Below are positions 26,387 through 35,201 of a DNA stretch of 64,000 nucleotides, one piece after another. Every line of letters starts with the position of its first letter. Position 1 is the first letter of the stretch. The DNA comes from Hymenobacter setariae (GTDB lineage: Bacteria; Bacteroidota; Bacteroidia; Cytophagales; Hymenobacteraceae), in NCBI RefSeq assembly GCF_007713685.1, contig NZ_VMRJ01000005.1, forward strand, positions 62,001 through 126,000, given 5' to 3'. The notes under the pieces were generated by a model. It was not told the DNA's origin. It searched no databases and was given only the letters and a program-made list of their open reading frames with translations. Position numbers and translations under genes: made by a program.

Positions 26387-26650
26387 ATGCTCTTTGTCGA
26401 CATGCTCCTGGTCATGGTGGTGGCCATTTCGTTTATTCCAATCATGACGGGCTATTGCGCTGCTTCGCGGGGCCGCTCGTTCTGGGTGTGGTTTGCGCTG
26501 GGCTGGCTGCTGCCCATCGTATCATTTTTGCTGCTGTTTGCGCTTATTGCTCGTGATGAGCTGGACCCCGGCCGCCGCCTGCTTAGCGAGGCGCGCCAGC
26601 TATTGAAAGAAGCCGAGGAGAAAGCTGCTGCTATCAAGAAGGCGCAATAA
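26387..26650 (+). CDS. Small membrane protein
   Basis: An 87-residue protein with two hydrophobic segments (about residues 4-22 and 30-52, the second containing WVWFALGWLLPIVSFLLLF) and a charged C-terminal helix (LLSEARQLLKEAEEKAAAIKKAQ, in part) likely to form a coiled coil in the cytoplasm. It is divergent from the DAC-like gene, with about 160 bases between the two starts. A possible promoter, TTG at 26297 and TATCTTCG at 26323, has a spacer of 23 bases, longer than usual. Function unknown. Confidence 0.65.
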   Translation: MLFVDMLLVMVVAISFIPIMTGYCAASRGRSFWVWFALGWLLPIVSFLLLFALIARDELDPGRRLLSEARQLLKEAEEKAAAIKKAQ

Positions 26651-26683
26651 GCAGCTTCAAGCTGACTCTTAAACTGCTCTTTT

Positions 26684-27898
26684 TTACAGGTTTTGGCTTA
26701 TTGCCTTTGCCGCCCAGGCGCCGGTGCTAAAGCAGCCTTGCAAGAGGTAGCCACCTGTGGGGGCCTCCCAATCTAGCATTTCGCCGGCCACAAAGGTGTC
26801 AGGGCGGCGGCGTAGCATCAGGTTTGCATCTACTTCCGAAAAGGGTATGCCACCTGCCGAAGAAATAGCCTCGTCTAGCGGGCGCAGGCCCATCACCGGA
26901 ATAGGCAAGGCCGTGAGCGCTGCTCCTAGGTCGGCAGGCGCGTTTAGTTCGCGCAGCAGCGTAGGTACGGGTGCTTTCAGGCTAAACGCGCTACCTAGGA
27001 ACGATGCCAGCGACTCGCCTGGCCGGCGGCGCGCTAAGCGTCGCTGCGTATCGGTCGGGCCTAGGTTGGGTTTTAGGTTGAGATGCAGCCAAGCCGGGGC
27101 GCCCGCCGCTAGCGCGGCCCGCAGCTGGGGCGTGAGCGCATATACGGGCGTGCCCTCCAGGCCATAGTCGGTGAGCATGATTTCGCCGCGCACTGTGTGG
27201 CCGCCGCAGCTAAGGGCAATATTTTTAAGCGGCGCACGGCCTACTTTCTCTTTAAAAAACGAAGACCATGTTACTTCGGCCCCGCAGTTGGAAGGCGCGA
27301 AGGGCTGGCACGGTATGCCTATTTCTTGCAAAAAAGTGGTCCAGTGGCCATTGGAACCGGTTTGGGGCCAGCTAGCGCCGCCCAAGGCCAGCAGCGTGGC
27401 ATCGGGCTCCACCACAAAGGCTGCGCCGGTAGCTTCGTTGCAGAAGCGCAGGCCGCGCTCGCCCACGAAGCCCAGCCAGCGGTGGCGGGTTCGGAGCTCC
27501 ACGCCTAGGTCCTGCAGGTGGCGCAGCCAGGCGCGCAGCAAGTCGGCGGGTTTGTGCTGGGCATCGGGAAATACACGCCCGCTGGTGCCTACAAAGGTGC
27601 CAATACCTAGGTCGGCGGCCCACTGGCGCAGGGCGGCGGGCGAGAAGTGCGCCAAGGCTCGCGCAAAAAACGGCGCTGCTGCGCCGTAGTGCTGCGCAAA
27701 GGGCGCTATGTCCTCGCCATTGGTGAGATTAAAGCCGCCGTGACCGGCCACCAGAAACTTGCGCCCTACGGTGGCCTTCTGCTCAAACACCTGCACGCGC
27801 AAGCCCGCTTCGGCCAGGTGCTGAGCGGCTAGTAAGCCCGCTGGCCCGCCCCCCACAATAACGACCAGTGGCGCCGATGTAGTAGAGGGGTTGCTCAT
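26684..27898 (-). CDS. HI0933/YhiN-type flavoprotein
   Basis: A 404-residue NAD(P)/FAD-dependent oxidoreductase. The start is ATG 27898 (MSNPSTTSAP), which places the dinucleotide-binding VVIVGGGPAGLLAA near the N-terminus; the longer open frame is rejected. Other family marks are GRKFLVAGHGGFNLTN and the C-terminal GEMLDWEAPTGGYLLQGCFSTG, in which the flavin-contacting glycines lie. The family includes aminoacetone oxidase, but the physiological reaction of most members is uncertain. It converges with the small membrane-protein gene and is divergent from the antiporter. Confidence 0.88.
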   Translation of the reverse strand: MSNPSTTSAPLVVIVGGGPAGLLAAQHLAEAGLRVQVFEQKATVGRKFLVAGHGGFNLTNGEDIAPFAQHYGAAAPFFARALAHFSPAALRQWAADLGIGTFVGTSGRVFPDAQHKPADLLRAWLRHLQDLGVELRTRHRWLGFVGERGLRFCNEATGAAFVVEPDATLLALGGASWPQTGSNGHWTTFLQEIGIPCQPFAPSNCGAEVTWSSFFKEKVGRAPLKNIALSCGGHTVRGEIMLTDYGLEGTPVYALTPQLRAALAAGAPAWLHLNLKPNLGPTDTQRRLARRRPGESLASFLGSAFSLKAPVPTLLRELNAPADLGAALTALPIPVMGLRPLDEAISSAGGIPFSEVDANLMLRRRPDTFVAGEMLDWEAPTGGYLLQGCFSTGAWAAKAISQNL

Positions 27899-28046
27899 AG
27901 AAGTAATATATTGATTGCTAGCGATAAATGCGCGTGAAGTGCCTCGGGGTGCCCGCAGTGCGTTACCCGTGGCTAGCGGCCTGCAAACGGGCATGCCCCA
28001 CAAAGGTCGGGCAACGGCGCGGCGTGGGCCGCGTAACTTGAGCTCT

Positions 28047-29249
28047 ATGAGTTCTTACAGCATCCTGATTGGCCTAAGCTTGGCCGTCATCCTTTCTTAC
28101 GTATTCAACCTCGCTTCGCGGGCTACACGGGTGCCTTCGGTGCTACTGCTGCTGCTCACGGGCATCGGGCTGCGGCAGTGGGCCGACTACCAGAATATCA
28201 ATTTTTTGGTGCCCAAAACACTGCTCGAAATATTTGGCATTATCGGCCTCATTATGATAGTGCTAGAGGGTGCGCTCGACCTGCGCCTGAGCCGCGACAA
28301 GGTGCCGCTAGTGCGGCGCTCCTTTCTGGCGGCGGCCGTGATGCTGATGGGGCAGGCTGCCGCCATTGGCACGCTGCTGCACCTGTGGCTAGGTGCCCCG
28401 TGGCAAACCTGCCTGCTCAATGCCGTGCCGCTGGTGGTTATCAGCAGCGCCATCGCCATCCCGAGCGTGGCCAACCTCTCGGGCGAAAAACAGGAGTTTA
28501 TTGTGTACGAAAGTACGTTTTCGGACATCCTAGGTATCATGCTTTTCAATTTTGTTGACCAAGAGGATTTTGCGCAGGGGCACTCGCTGGTCACCTTCGG
28601 GCGCGGCGTGGTGCTCATAATAGTGGTGGCCGTGCTGAGCACGCTGGTGCTGGGCTTTTTGCTGGCGCGGCTACGCGAGCACGTTAAGTTTTTCCTGCTG
28701 TTCTCGTTTTTGATTCTCATTTACAGCCTCGCCAAAAAGCTGCACTTGTCGTCGCTGCTGCTCGTGCTGGCCTTTGGACTGGCCGTCAACAACGCCGACC
28801 TGCTACTGAATTGGGTGCGTCGGCGCACCGGCTGGCAGGGCATCAGCACCGAAGCGCTGGCCCCCGACCTGCACCAGCTCAAGAGTATCACCGCCGAGTC
28901 GGCGTTTCTGATTCGCACGTTCTTCTTTCTGCTCTTCGGCTATTCTATTACCCTGGCCAACCTCATCAGCTGGCAGTTGCTCGGCCAGGGCGTGCTGATA
29001 GTGGCCGTGCTCACGGGCATTCGCTACCTCTACCTGCGCTTTGTGGCCCACACCGATTTGATACCCGAGCTGTTCATTGCGCCCAAGGGACTGATTACGG
29101 TGTTGCTGTTCTACAGCATTCCGACCCAGCACCTGCTCGGCGATGTTAGCGAAAGCATTCTGTTCGTCGTCATTCTGCTCACTAGCTTGCTGATGATGGT
29201 TGGCCTCATTATCAGCCACCAGCGCCCCACTGCCGCGATAGAGTTTTAG
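28047..29249 (+). CDS. Cation:proton antiporter (CPA1/NhaP-like)
   Basis: A 400-residue integral membrane protein with about 11-12 hydrophobic segments. ATG 28047 (MSSYSILIGLSLAV) is chosen because it begins right at the first membrane helix; upstream residues are basic and unconserved. The segment SSAIAIPSVANL followed by YESTFSDILGIMLFNF corresponds to the discontinuous helix and the ion-binding Glu/Asp region of CPA antiporters. It would exchange Na+ or K+ for protons across the inner membrane. No cytosolic regulatory domain is fused. It converges with the ClC gene. Confidence 0.85.
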   Translation: MSSYSILIGLSLAVILSYVFNLASRATRVPSVLLLLLTGIGLRQWADYQNINFLVPKTLLEIFGIIGLIMIVLEGALDLRLSRDKVPLVRRSFLAAAVMLMGQAAAIGTLLHLWLGAPWQTCLLNAVPLVVISSAIAIPSVANLSGEKQEFIVYESTFSDILGIMLFNFVDQEDFAQGHSLVTFGRGVVLIIVVAVLSTLVLGFLLARLREHVKFFLLFSFLILIYSLAKKLHLSSLLLVLAFGLAVNNADLLLNWVRRRTGWQGISTEALAPDLHQLKSITAESAFLIRTFFFLLFGYSITLANLISWQLLGQGVLIVAVLTGIRYLYLRFVAHTDLIPELFIAPKGLITVLLFYSIPTQHLLGDVSESILFVVILLTSLLMMVGLIISHQRPTAAIEF

Positions 29250-29269
29250 CGGTTTATTAAGCCTGTCGC

Positions 29270-29306
29270 GCTGGGGCGAGTTACACTGCGCTAAACTCGC
29301 CCCAGC
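29270..29306. terminator. Bidirectional hairpin between antiporter and ClC genes
   Basis: A perfect 13-base inverted repeat (29270-29282 and 29294-29306) with 11-base loop in the gap between convergent genes. Flanking T-runs are weak, so termination efficiency is uncertain. Confidence 0.6.
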
Positions 29307-29318
29307 AATAGTTAACCA

Positions 29319-31109
29319 TTATGCCTGTCCTTCCTCGATGAGCTCGCGGCGGTAGCGAGCTAGGATGACATTCTTGGTAATAAAGCCCAGGTAGAGGCCA
29401 TCGGTGTCGCACACGGGCAGGGCGGAGGTAGCGGTGCGCTCTAGCAGCGCCAGCGCGTGCTCGGCGGTGTCGGCAGGGTGGATGAGCGCGGGGGGCGGCT
29501 GCATCAGCTCGCGGACTCGGGTGGTGGTGTAGTGAGCGCCGTCGAAGAGCGTGTCGCGCACCATGTCGAGGGTAATGATGCCGCGCAGCAGCCCACTCTT
29601 GCCTACCACCGGAAACACGTCGCGGTGGGCGTGGCGAAATACCTCCACTAGCTCGCCTAGGGTGGCTCCGGGGCGCAGGGGCTGGAAATTGGTGTCGATA
29701 AGGCGGTGCAGGTCGAGGCGAGAGAGCAGGTCTTGGTCGCGGTTGGCGTACACGTCCACGCCCTTCAGCGTCAGCTTGCGAGTGTAGACCGAGTAGGGCT
29801 CGAAGTGCTTGGTAATGAGGTAGGAGAAGCTCGTGACGAGCATCAGTGGCACAAAGAGCGCGTAGCCACCCGTGATTTCGGCAATCAAGAAAATGGCGGT
29901 GAGCGGTGCGTGTACCACGCCCGCCAGCACGCCCGCCATGCCTAGCACCACAAAGTGCACCTCGGGCAAGGCCACCAGCCCGGTGAGGTTGACCAGCCGT
30001 GCAAACAAGAACCCGCACAGCGCCCCCGCCACCAGCGACGAGCCAAACATGCCGCCGTTGCCGCCCGCGCCCACCGTGATGCTGGTAGCCACCACCTTCA
30101 TCATCATCGTGAAAAAGACCAGCACCAGCAGCCACCACACGTTATTGTCGCCGTACACCGAAAACAGGCTGTCATCGGTGAGGTCTTGAGCGTGGCCGTC
30201 GAGTAGCTTTTGCACCACCGTGGTGTAGCCCTCGCCATAGAGCGGCGGAAACAGAAAAATGAGTAGCCCCAGCGCCGCGCCGCCCGCCAGTACCTTCTGC
30301 CAGCGCAGGCCCGGCCAGCGCTCCACAAAGTGGTCGAACCAGTGGTAAGTGCGAATCATATACACCGAAAACAGCGCCGTAATCGGACCTAGGAGTGCGT
30401 AGAAAGGTACCGTATTCAGCACCCATGAATTGGTAATCAGCGTAAATGGCTGCCCTGCGTAGAGCGCCTTCGATACCACCGTGGCGGTGGCCGACGAAAT
30501 GAGCAGCGGAATAAAGTACTGCGCTGGCAGCTCCAGCAAAATGGCCTCGACCGCAAACAGTACGCCCGCAATGGGCGCGTTGAAGATGGCCGCCACGCCC
30601 GCCGCCGCGCCGCAGCCCGTGAGCAGGCGCCGCCGCCGCCGCCCCGCCCGCAGCACCCGCGCCGCATTGGAGCCAATAGCTGCCCCCGTCACCGAAATGG
30701 GCGCCTCGGTACCCGCCGAGCCTCCAAACGACACCGTCAAGAAGGCTGTGACGAGCTGCGAATACAGCTTAGAGCGCGGCACCACCGCATTTTCGCGAGC
30801 CGCGCTGTAGATGATGGGCCCGATACCCCGCCCTAGGTTGCCGCCCAGCAAGTACTTAGTCACCAGCGCCGTGAGCGTGATGCCGATAACTGGGTAGATA
30901 GACAGCGCAAATACCCGGTTGGGCTCGGTCACGGCCGCCGCCAAGCGGTGCTGCTGCCAGTGAATAACCGTTTTGAGCAACACCGCCGCCAGGCCCGCCA
31001 GCACACCCACCAGCACCGCCAGCCACACCACATACACCCGCTCGCTTACGTGGCGCAGCCGCCACAGCAAGAAAGGATTGAGCAGGCGATAGATGCGTTT
31101 TTGAGCCAT
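29319..31109 (-). CDS. ClC chloride channel/transporter with C-terminal CBS pair
   Basis: A 596-residue ClC protein. The membrane domain (about residues 25-440) has the anion-site motif GSAGTEAPIS, whose Glu is the gating glutamate, and GGNGGMFGSSLVAGA. After it come two CBS domains (about 455-590), for example FRHAHRDVFPVVGKSGLLRG and ALALLERTATSALPVCD, which usually bind nucleotides and regulate transport. ClC proteins of this kind are either Cl-/H+ exchangers or channels. It neighbours a cation/proton antiporter, so both may act in ion and pH balance. Several high-GC shadow frames overlap it. Confidence 0.92.
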   Translation of the reverse strand: MAQKRIYRLLNPFLLWRLRHVSERVYVVWLAVLVGVLAGLAAVLLKTVIHWQQHRLAAAVTEPNRVFALSIYPVIGITLTALVTKYLLGGNLGRGIGPIIYSAARENAVVPRSKLYSQLVTAFLTVSFGGSAGTEAPISVTGAAIGSNAARVLRAGRRRRRLLTGCGAAAGVAAIFNAPIAGVLFAVEAILLELPAQYFIPLLISSATATVVSKALYAGQPFTLITNSWVLNTVPFYALLGPITALFSVYMIRTYHWFDHFVERWPGLRWQKVLAGGAALGLLIFLFPPLYGEGYTTVVQKLLDGHAQDLTDDSLFSVYGDNNVWWLLVLVFFTMMMKVVATSITVGAGGNGGMFGSSLVAGALCGFLFARLVNLTGLVALPEVHFVVLGMAGVLAGVVHAPLTAIFLIAEITGGYALFVPLMLVTSFSYLITKHFEPYSVYTRKLTLKGVDVYANRDQDLLSRLDLHRLIDTNFQPLRPGATLGELVEVFRHAHRDVFPVVGKSGLLRGIITLDMVRDTLFDGAHYTTTRVRELMQPPPALIHPADTAEHALALLERTATSALPVCDTDGLYLGFITKNVILARYRRELIEEGQA

Positions 31110-31271
31110 AAGCGGAAGAGCTCAACAGTAAAGCCCTAGTGGATATAGGAAATATAAGGTTATTGTTATCAGATAATTACTCTCATCTAGTGCCGCATAT
31201 GAACCTAAGTGGTACCCTAGGGGCACTGCGTAGCTAAGCAATAAGGAAGCTGCTTTGAATACATTGGCTAA

Positions 31272-31305
31272 CCCTCGCTGGCGCTGGGGTAACGCCTAGC
31301 GAGGG
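31272..31305. terminator. Hairpin downstream of the AddB-like gene
   Basis: CCCTCGCTGGCG (31272-31283) pairs with CGCCTAGCGAGGG (31293-31305) with one bulge. It lies 49 bases beyond the minus-strand stop. T-runs are poor, so it may not be a strong terminator. Confidence 0.45.
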
Positions 31306-31353
31306 CTGCTTTATTGTTCTGCTATGCAATGCTACATGATTTGCGCAAAAACC

Positions 31354-34300
31354 CTACCGGGCGCAAATACCTTTGTACGGGCAATAGTCACATTTTGCTA
31401 GGTCGTCGGTTTTGCGAATGTCCTCGGTAGGGTCGAGCACGCGCCGCGCCAGCCGTGCCACCAACCCGGCGCTGGCCCGCAGAAAGTCGGGCTCGCCGGT
31501 GCCTTCGGTGATGAAGTCGAGCGGCGCCGTGAGCAAGCCCTCGTCAATCTTGCGTAGCGACATAATCGCTGCCTCCGAGCCGGGCGGGGCGGGGTGACGC
31601 ACGTCGCTTTCCAGCATAAAGCGGTAGAGCCAGAGCTGACGCACCTTGTCGGCGCCCGACGAGCTTTCGGTGAGTAGACGCTCTACGGTTTCGGCGGCGC
31701 TGAGGGGCTTCACCTTGCCGCGTAGGTTGAGCTCGCGCTGCTCCACGAGGCCAGTTTTGTAGTCTACCACCCGGCGGCGGCCATCGGGCAGCGCATCAAT
31801 GCGGTCGGCCCGGCCAAAGAGGCGCACGGGCAGCGGCTCGGCCTCGCCCGGAATGTCGGCAAAGACCGTGGCCGCCATCTCCGTTTCTTGGGCCACAATG
31901 CGCAGCGGCAGTAAACCCGGCTGGCCCGGCAGGCTCTCTAGGTACTTGCGGATGAGACGCACCGCCACCTGGCCCAGCACGTGGTTGAGGCCATCGTCGG
32001 GGCGGGCCTGACGGTCAGACTCTTCCTGGCGCAGCTGGCGATTTACTTCGGCGGGCACCTTGCGCAGCAGGTCGGGCAGGTCGTCGGCCGTGAGCTCGCG
32101 GCCCAACAGCTCGAAGGGCTTTAGCAGGTGCTCCAGCGCGTCGTGCACCACCGTGCCGAAGCCATCGGCCCCTAGGGCCTCTTCCACCTCCTCATTTTCC
32201 TGAAAGCGGGCCAGGCGCGAAAAGTAAAACTTGAGCGTGCAGGCCAGGTATTCATTAAGGGCCGAAGGCGACAAGCCACGCTCAAGCACGCCGCGCAAGG
32301 CGGCGAGCATCGCCGGGTCTTTGTGGAGCACGAGGTCATTGGACAGTTCGCTCGTGAGGGTGCTGCTTTCTTCTAAGGCGGGGCCACTAACAGGGGAAGC
32401 GTCCGCCGCGGGCTGCACCTCCACTACCTGGTCTTCCAGCGTCAGCATCGGGTTTTGGGCGGCCAAGTCAAATTCTAGCTGCCGCAGAAAGCGGCTGCGC
32501 TCGCCGGTGCGCACGCCCTCGGCGCCGGGCAGCACGTGCACTAGGTCTACGCGCCCGGCGCGCTGCAGCAGCCGCCAGAAGTTGTAGGCGGCCGTAGCCT
32601 CGGCGTCGGCGTAGGTAGGCAGCTTAAACTCGGTGAGCACGTCGTAGGGAAACAGCGAGTTTTGCCGCTTGGGGGCAGGCAGCGCGTTCTCGTTGCAGCT
32701 CAAGATGATGACGTGGTCGAAGTCCAGCGCTCGCGTTTCGAGCAAGCCCATTACCTGCACCTGGGCCAACGGCTCGCCCGCGAAGGGCAGGCGCGTGTTG
32801 CGCATCTGCTCGTAGAGGAAGCGCCGAAACGAGCGTACACTCAGGCGCTGCTCCTGGCAGTCGAAGGCCGAGTGCAGCTGCCGTATCATCGTGTAAAACA
32901 AGTACAAGTACTCAGCCTCGATGGCCGTGTGCTCGTGCTCGTATACCTGCTTGAGCAGGTTGATAATGGTGTAGCAGGCGTCGATAATATGGTCGCAATT
33001 ATCCCAGGTCTGAAACAGCGCCTTGATGAGCGAGTGGCCTTCGCCCAGTCGCAGCAGCTCGGTGGCGGGCAGCAGCACAAGGTGCTTCTTCACAATCTGC
33101 TGGCAAATGTGGTCGAGCAGACCGTGGTACTGCGGCTCCTCTGGCTGTTCATTCAGGTACTGCTGGTAGCGACGCAGAAACGGGTGCGCCAACAGCTTGC
33201 TCACAGCTAGGTGGTGGTATTTAGGCACGCCGTAGTCGCGGCCTGGCTCGCCCTCCCGAATGCCCGTGAGGTGCACCTCAAACAGCAAATCGACGAGGTT
33301 GAACAAGGCCGTGCTCTGGAAGCTCAACCCCATCGTCACGTTGAAATCGGGTACCACCTCGGCTGACGGCAGGCCGTGCAGCACGGGCAGTAGCAGGGTT
33401 TCGTCGGGTAGCACCACGGCCACGGTGGCGTCGGGGTTGCGCTGGCGGGCCTCGGCTAGCAGCTGGCCGGCTAGCTTGCCCTGCATGCTAGCATTGGCCA
33501 CTCCTAGCAGGCGCACGTGGTGGGGCCGGCCGCGCAGGTGCTCTTGCAGCGTGAAGCTGTCGCGGGGCAAATCCCACTTCTGCCAGTAGCGGCGCAGGTG
33601 CTGGCCAGCCCGGTTGGGCGAGTCTTGCTCTAGGTAGAACGGGTCGGCGTCGAAGCGCAGCTCGGCCCGGCCAGCTTTGCGCAGCAGGTTGATAAACTTC
33701 TCCTCAGCCTTGCTAAGGCCACCTAGGCCCACAAATACGTGGTGCGCGGGCAGCGGCCGGGCGGGGTCGCGCAGCTCGGCTTGCAGGCGCTGGGTGGCCT
33801 CGCGGTAGGCTAGGCCGGGGTAGGCGAGGTGGTCGGCTTTTAGCCGGCGCTTGAGCTCGCGGTACACGCGGGCCAGCTGGCCCCAAAAGCCGAAGTACCG
33901 CATCAGCCCGTCGGTTTTGCCACGTTCGGGGTCGAGCTCCCAGCGCTCTAGCGCCTTCGCTTCGGAGAGGTACTGAAACACCTCCTTGGTATCGGCCAGG
34001 TTCTGGTCGAGGTTCGAAAAGTCTTGTAGCAGCAGCCCGCTCCAGCCCACAAAGCGGTCAAAGCTCAAGTCGGGGTCGATGCCTCGGAAAATATCAAACA
34101 ACAAGAGCTGCAAGGCTATAGGCTCCTCTACCTGCACGCCGGCGCGCTCCACCATGTAGTCTTCCATGGCCGCGATGCGCGGTGCCCACAGCGCCTGTCC
34201 GTCGGGCGTGGCTAGGGCCAATTCGTTTTTGAGGTACACCACGGCGCGGCGCGTGGGCACGATGACCACTAGGTCGGCCAGCGTATCGTCGTCGTAGGTG

Positions 34301-34395
34301 GCCAGCAGTTCGTGGGCCACCTCAGCCAGGAAAGTGCGGGTGAAAACCGGCGCCAGTACCGGGGCGGCTACTAGGGGAGAGGGTAACATATACAT
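31354..34395 (-). CDS. AddB-like PD-(D/E)XK exonuclease subunit
   Basis: A protein of about 1010 residues resembling AddB/RecB-family nucleases of double-strand break repair. The C-terminal nuclease domain shows HDALEHLL, FGRADRIDALPDGRRRVVDYKTG (DxK-type catalytic site, in part) and four cysteines: one in LACTLKFYF and three in CDYCPYKGIC, the arrangement that holds a [4Fe-4S] cluster in AddB. The N-terminal 600 residues are helicase-like but show no clear Walker A lysine motif, also as in some AddB proteins. Its partner AddA is not in the window. A -7 element at 34396-34403 touches ATG 34395; the ATG at 34389 is an alternative, leaderless start. Confidence 0.82.
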   Translation of the reverse strand: MYMLPSPLVAAPVLAPVFTRTFLAEVAHELLATYDDDTLADLVVIVPTRRAVVYLKNELALATPDGQALWAPRIAAMEDYMVERAGVQVEEPIALQLLLFDIFRGIDPDLSFDRFVGWSGLLLQDFSNLDQNLADTKEVFQYLSEAKALERWELDPERGKTDGLMRYFGFWGQLARVYRELKRRLKADHLAYPGLAYREATQRLQAELRDPARPLPAHHVFVGLGGLSKAEEKFINLLRKAGRAELRFDADPFYLEQDSPNRAGQHLRRYWQKWDLPRDSFTLQEHLRGRPHHVRLLGVANASMQGKLAGQLLAEARQRNPDATVAVVLPDETLLLPVLHGLPSAEVVPDFNVTMGLSFQSTALFNLVDLLFEVHLTGIREGEPGRDYGVPKYHHLAVSKLLAHPFLRRYQQYLNEQPEEPQYHGLLDHICQQIVKKHLVLLPATELLRLGEGHSLIKALFQTWDNCDHIIDACYTIINLLKQVYEHEHTAIEAEYLYLFYTMIRQLHSAFDCQEQRLSVRSFRRFLYEQMRNTRLPFAGEPLAQVQVMGLLETRALDFDHVIILSCNENALPAPKRQNSLFPYDVLTEFKLPTYADAEATAAYNFWRLLQRAGRVDLVHVLPGAEGVRTGERSRFLRQLEFDLAAQNPMLTLEDQVVEVQPAADASPVSGPALEESSTLTSELSNDLVLHKDPAMLAALRGVLERGLSPSALNEYLACTLKFYFSRLARFQENEEVEEALGADGFGTVVHDALEHLLKPFELLGRELTADDLPDLLRKVPAEVNRQLRQEESDRQARPDDGLNHVLGQVAVRLIRKYLESLPGQPGLLPLRIVAQETEMAATVFADIPGEAEPLPVRLFGRADRIDALPDGRRRVVDYKTGLVEQRELNLRGKVKPLSAAETVERLLTESSSGADKVRQLWLYRFMLESDVRHPAPPGSEAAIMSLRKIDEGLLTAPLDFITEGTGEPDFLRASAGLVARLARRVLDPTEDIRKTDDLAKCDYCPYKGICAR

Positions 34396-34403
34396 CAAAG
34401 ATA
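34396..34403 (-). promoter_or_regulatory. Predicted -7 element of the AddB-like gene
   Basis: On the minus strand the sequence reads TATCTTTG, an exact TAnnTTTG match. It abuts ATG 34395, so transcription from it would start close to or at the ATG at 34389. Confidence 0.5.
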
Positions 34404-35201
34404 CGGGTGCATCCTAGGGCCCTAAGAGGCACCCGCGCTACCTAGGGCAGGTGCTATAAGCGGCTGAGTGGCTGATTGCTAGAAAGCACCCGGTAATGGT
34501 ATAACGGCGGGATTGCTGTCGCTATATTAAGATAAGATTATCAAGCAAGTAGTACGTATTACGCAGGGGTTTTTAATTCAGATAGTGATAAATGGCGTTT
34601 GAAGTCGAAAAAGAGCAGTTCGTACCTAAAGACCGGAATAGTACCATAAGGCGGTGAGAACTTTGAAACAGCAGCTACCACACAAGGGTGCCCGCTAGCA
34701 ATTACTATTCTGCCACTGCCTTTTTGACTGACTATCAGCTAGTCAGTTCCTTTCGCTATGTTACCTGATACCATCAGCTTCCTGCTAGCAGAAGACCCCG
34801 CGCCTACGGGGCCAGTTGTGGGCTGTGCCACTTGTTGGGCCGCCAAGTATTGCGCAGTTTTTTCGTTGGCCGGTCCGCAGCCCCCGCCTGAGTGCCCGCT
34901 GCTGCCGCAGCCCACAACCAAGCCCCGGCGGCGCCCCTCGCCTCTGCGCCCGCGCCAAGCCATGTAAAGGGCCCGATGTGGAGCGCGCCGCGCCGTTGAG
35001 TAAGCAAGGGTATAGCTTAAAGTGCGTGGTTTACGCACATTGCATTTACTTTGCAGGTCGCTTGGCTCTTGCGCCAGCGGCTTGTTTAGGTACTATTGCT
35101 TACTTCGTTTCGCTTTCGCTTTCTGCGTAATAGGTCATTGGTATGGCGCAGAAGCTGAGTGCAAGCCACCACTGCGGCGGGCAATCCCGCTCCACTCAAC
35201 C
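34404..35201. other. 800-base gap before the aspartate kinase gene
   Basis: No gene is well supported here. The first 350 bases are A+T-rich; the rest is G+C-rich. A possible 69-codon ORF (34758-34967) is listed separately. Near 35050-35056 the sequence TTACTTTG resembles a -7 element and could start a leader of about 140 bases for the aspartate kinase gene. No riboswitch fold that I know was recognised. Confidence 0.5.
34758..34967 (+). CDS. Doubtful small ORF
   Basis: A 69-codon frame (MLPDTISFLLAEDPAP at the start) with a CATCWAAKYC cysteine cluster and a Pro/Arg-rich tail. It has an ATG start and lies in the long gap before the aspartate kinase gene. There is no recognised family and the tail looks low in complexity, so it may be chance in G+C-rich DNA. 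Confidence 0.2.
   Translation: MLPDTISFLLAEDPAPTGPVVGCATCWAAKYCAVFSLAGPQPPPECPLLPQPTTKPRRRPSPLRPRQAM

Noticed and set aside
29281..30138. 285-codon frame on the minus strand inside the ClC gene
   Set aside because: It overlaps a clear ClC gene in another frame, and its product is an Ala/Arg/His-rich sequence without domains, typical of shadow frames in G+C-rich DNA.
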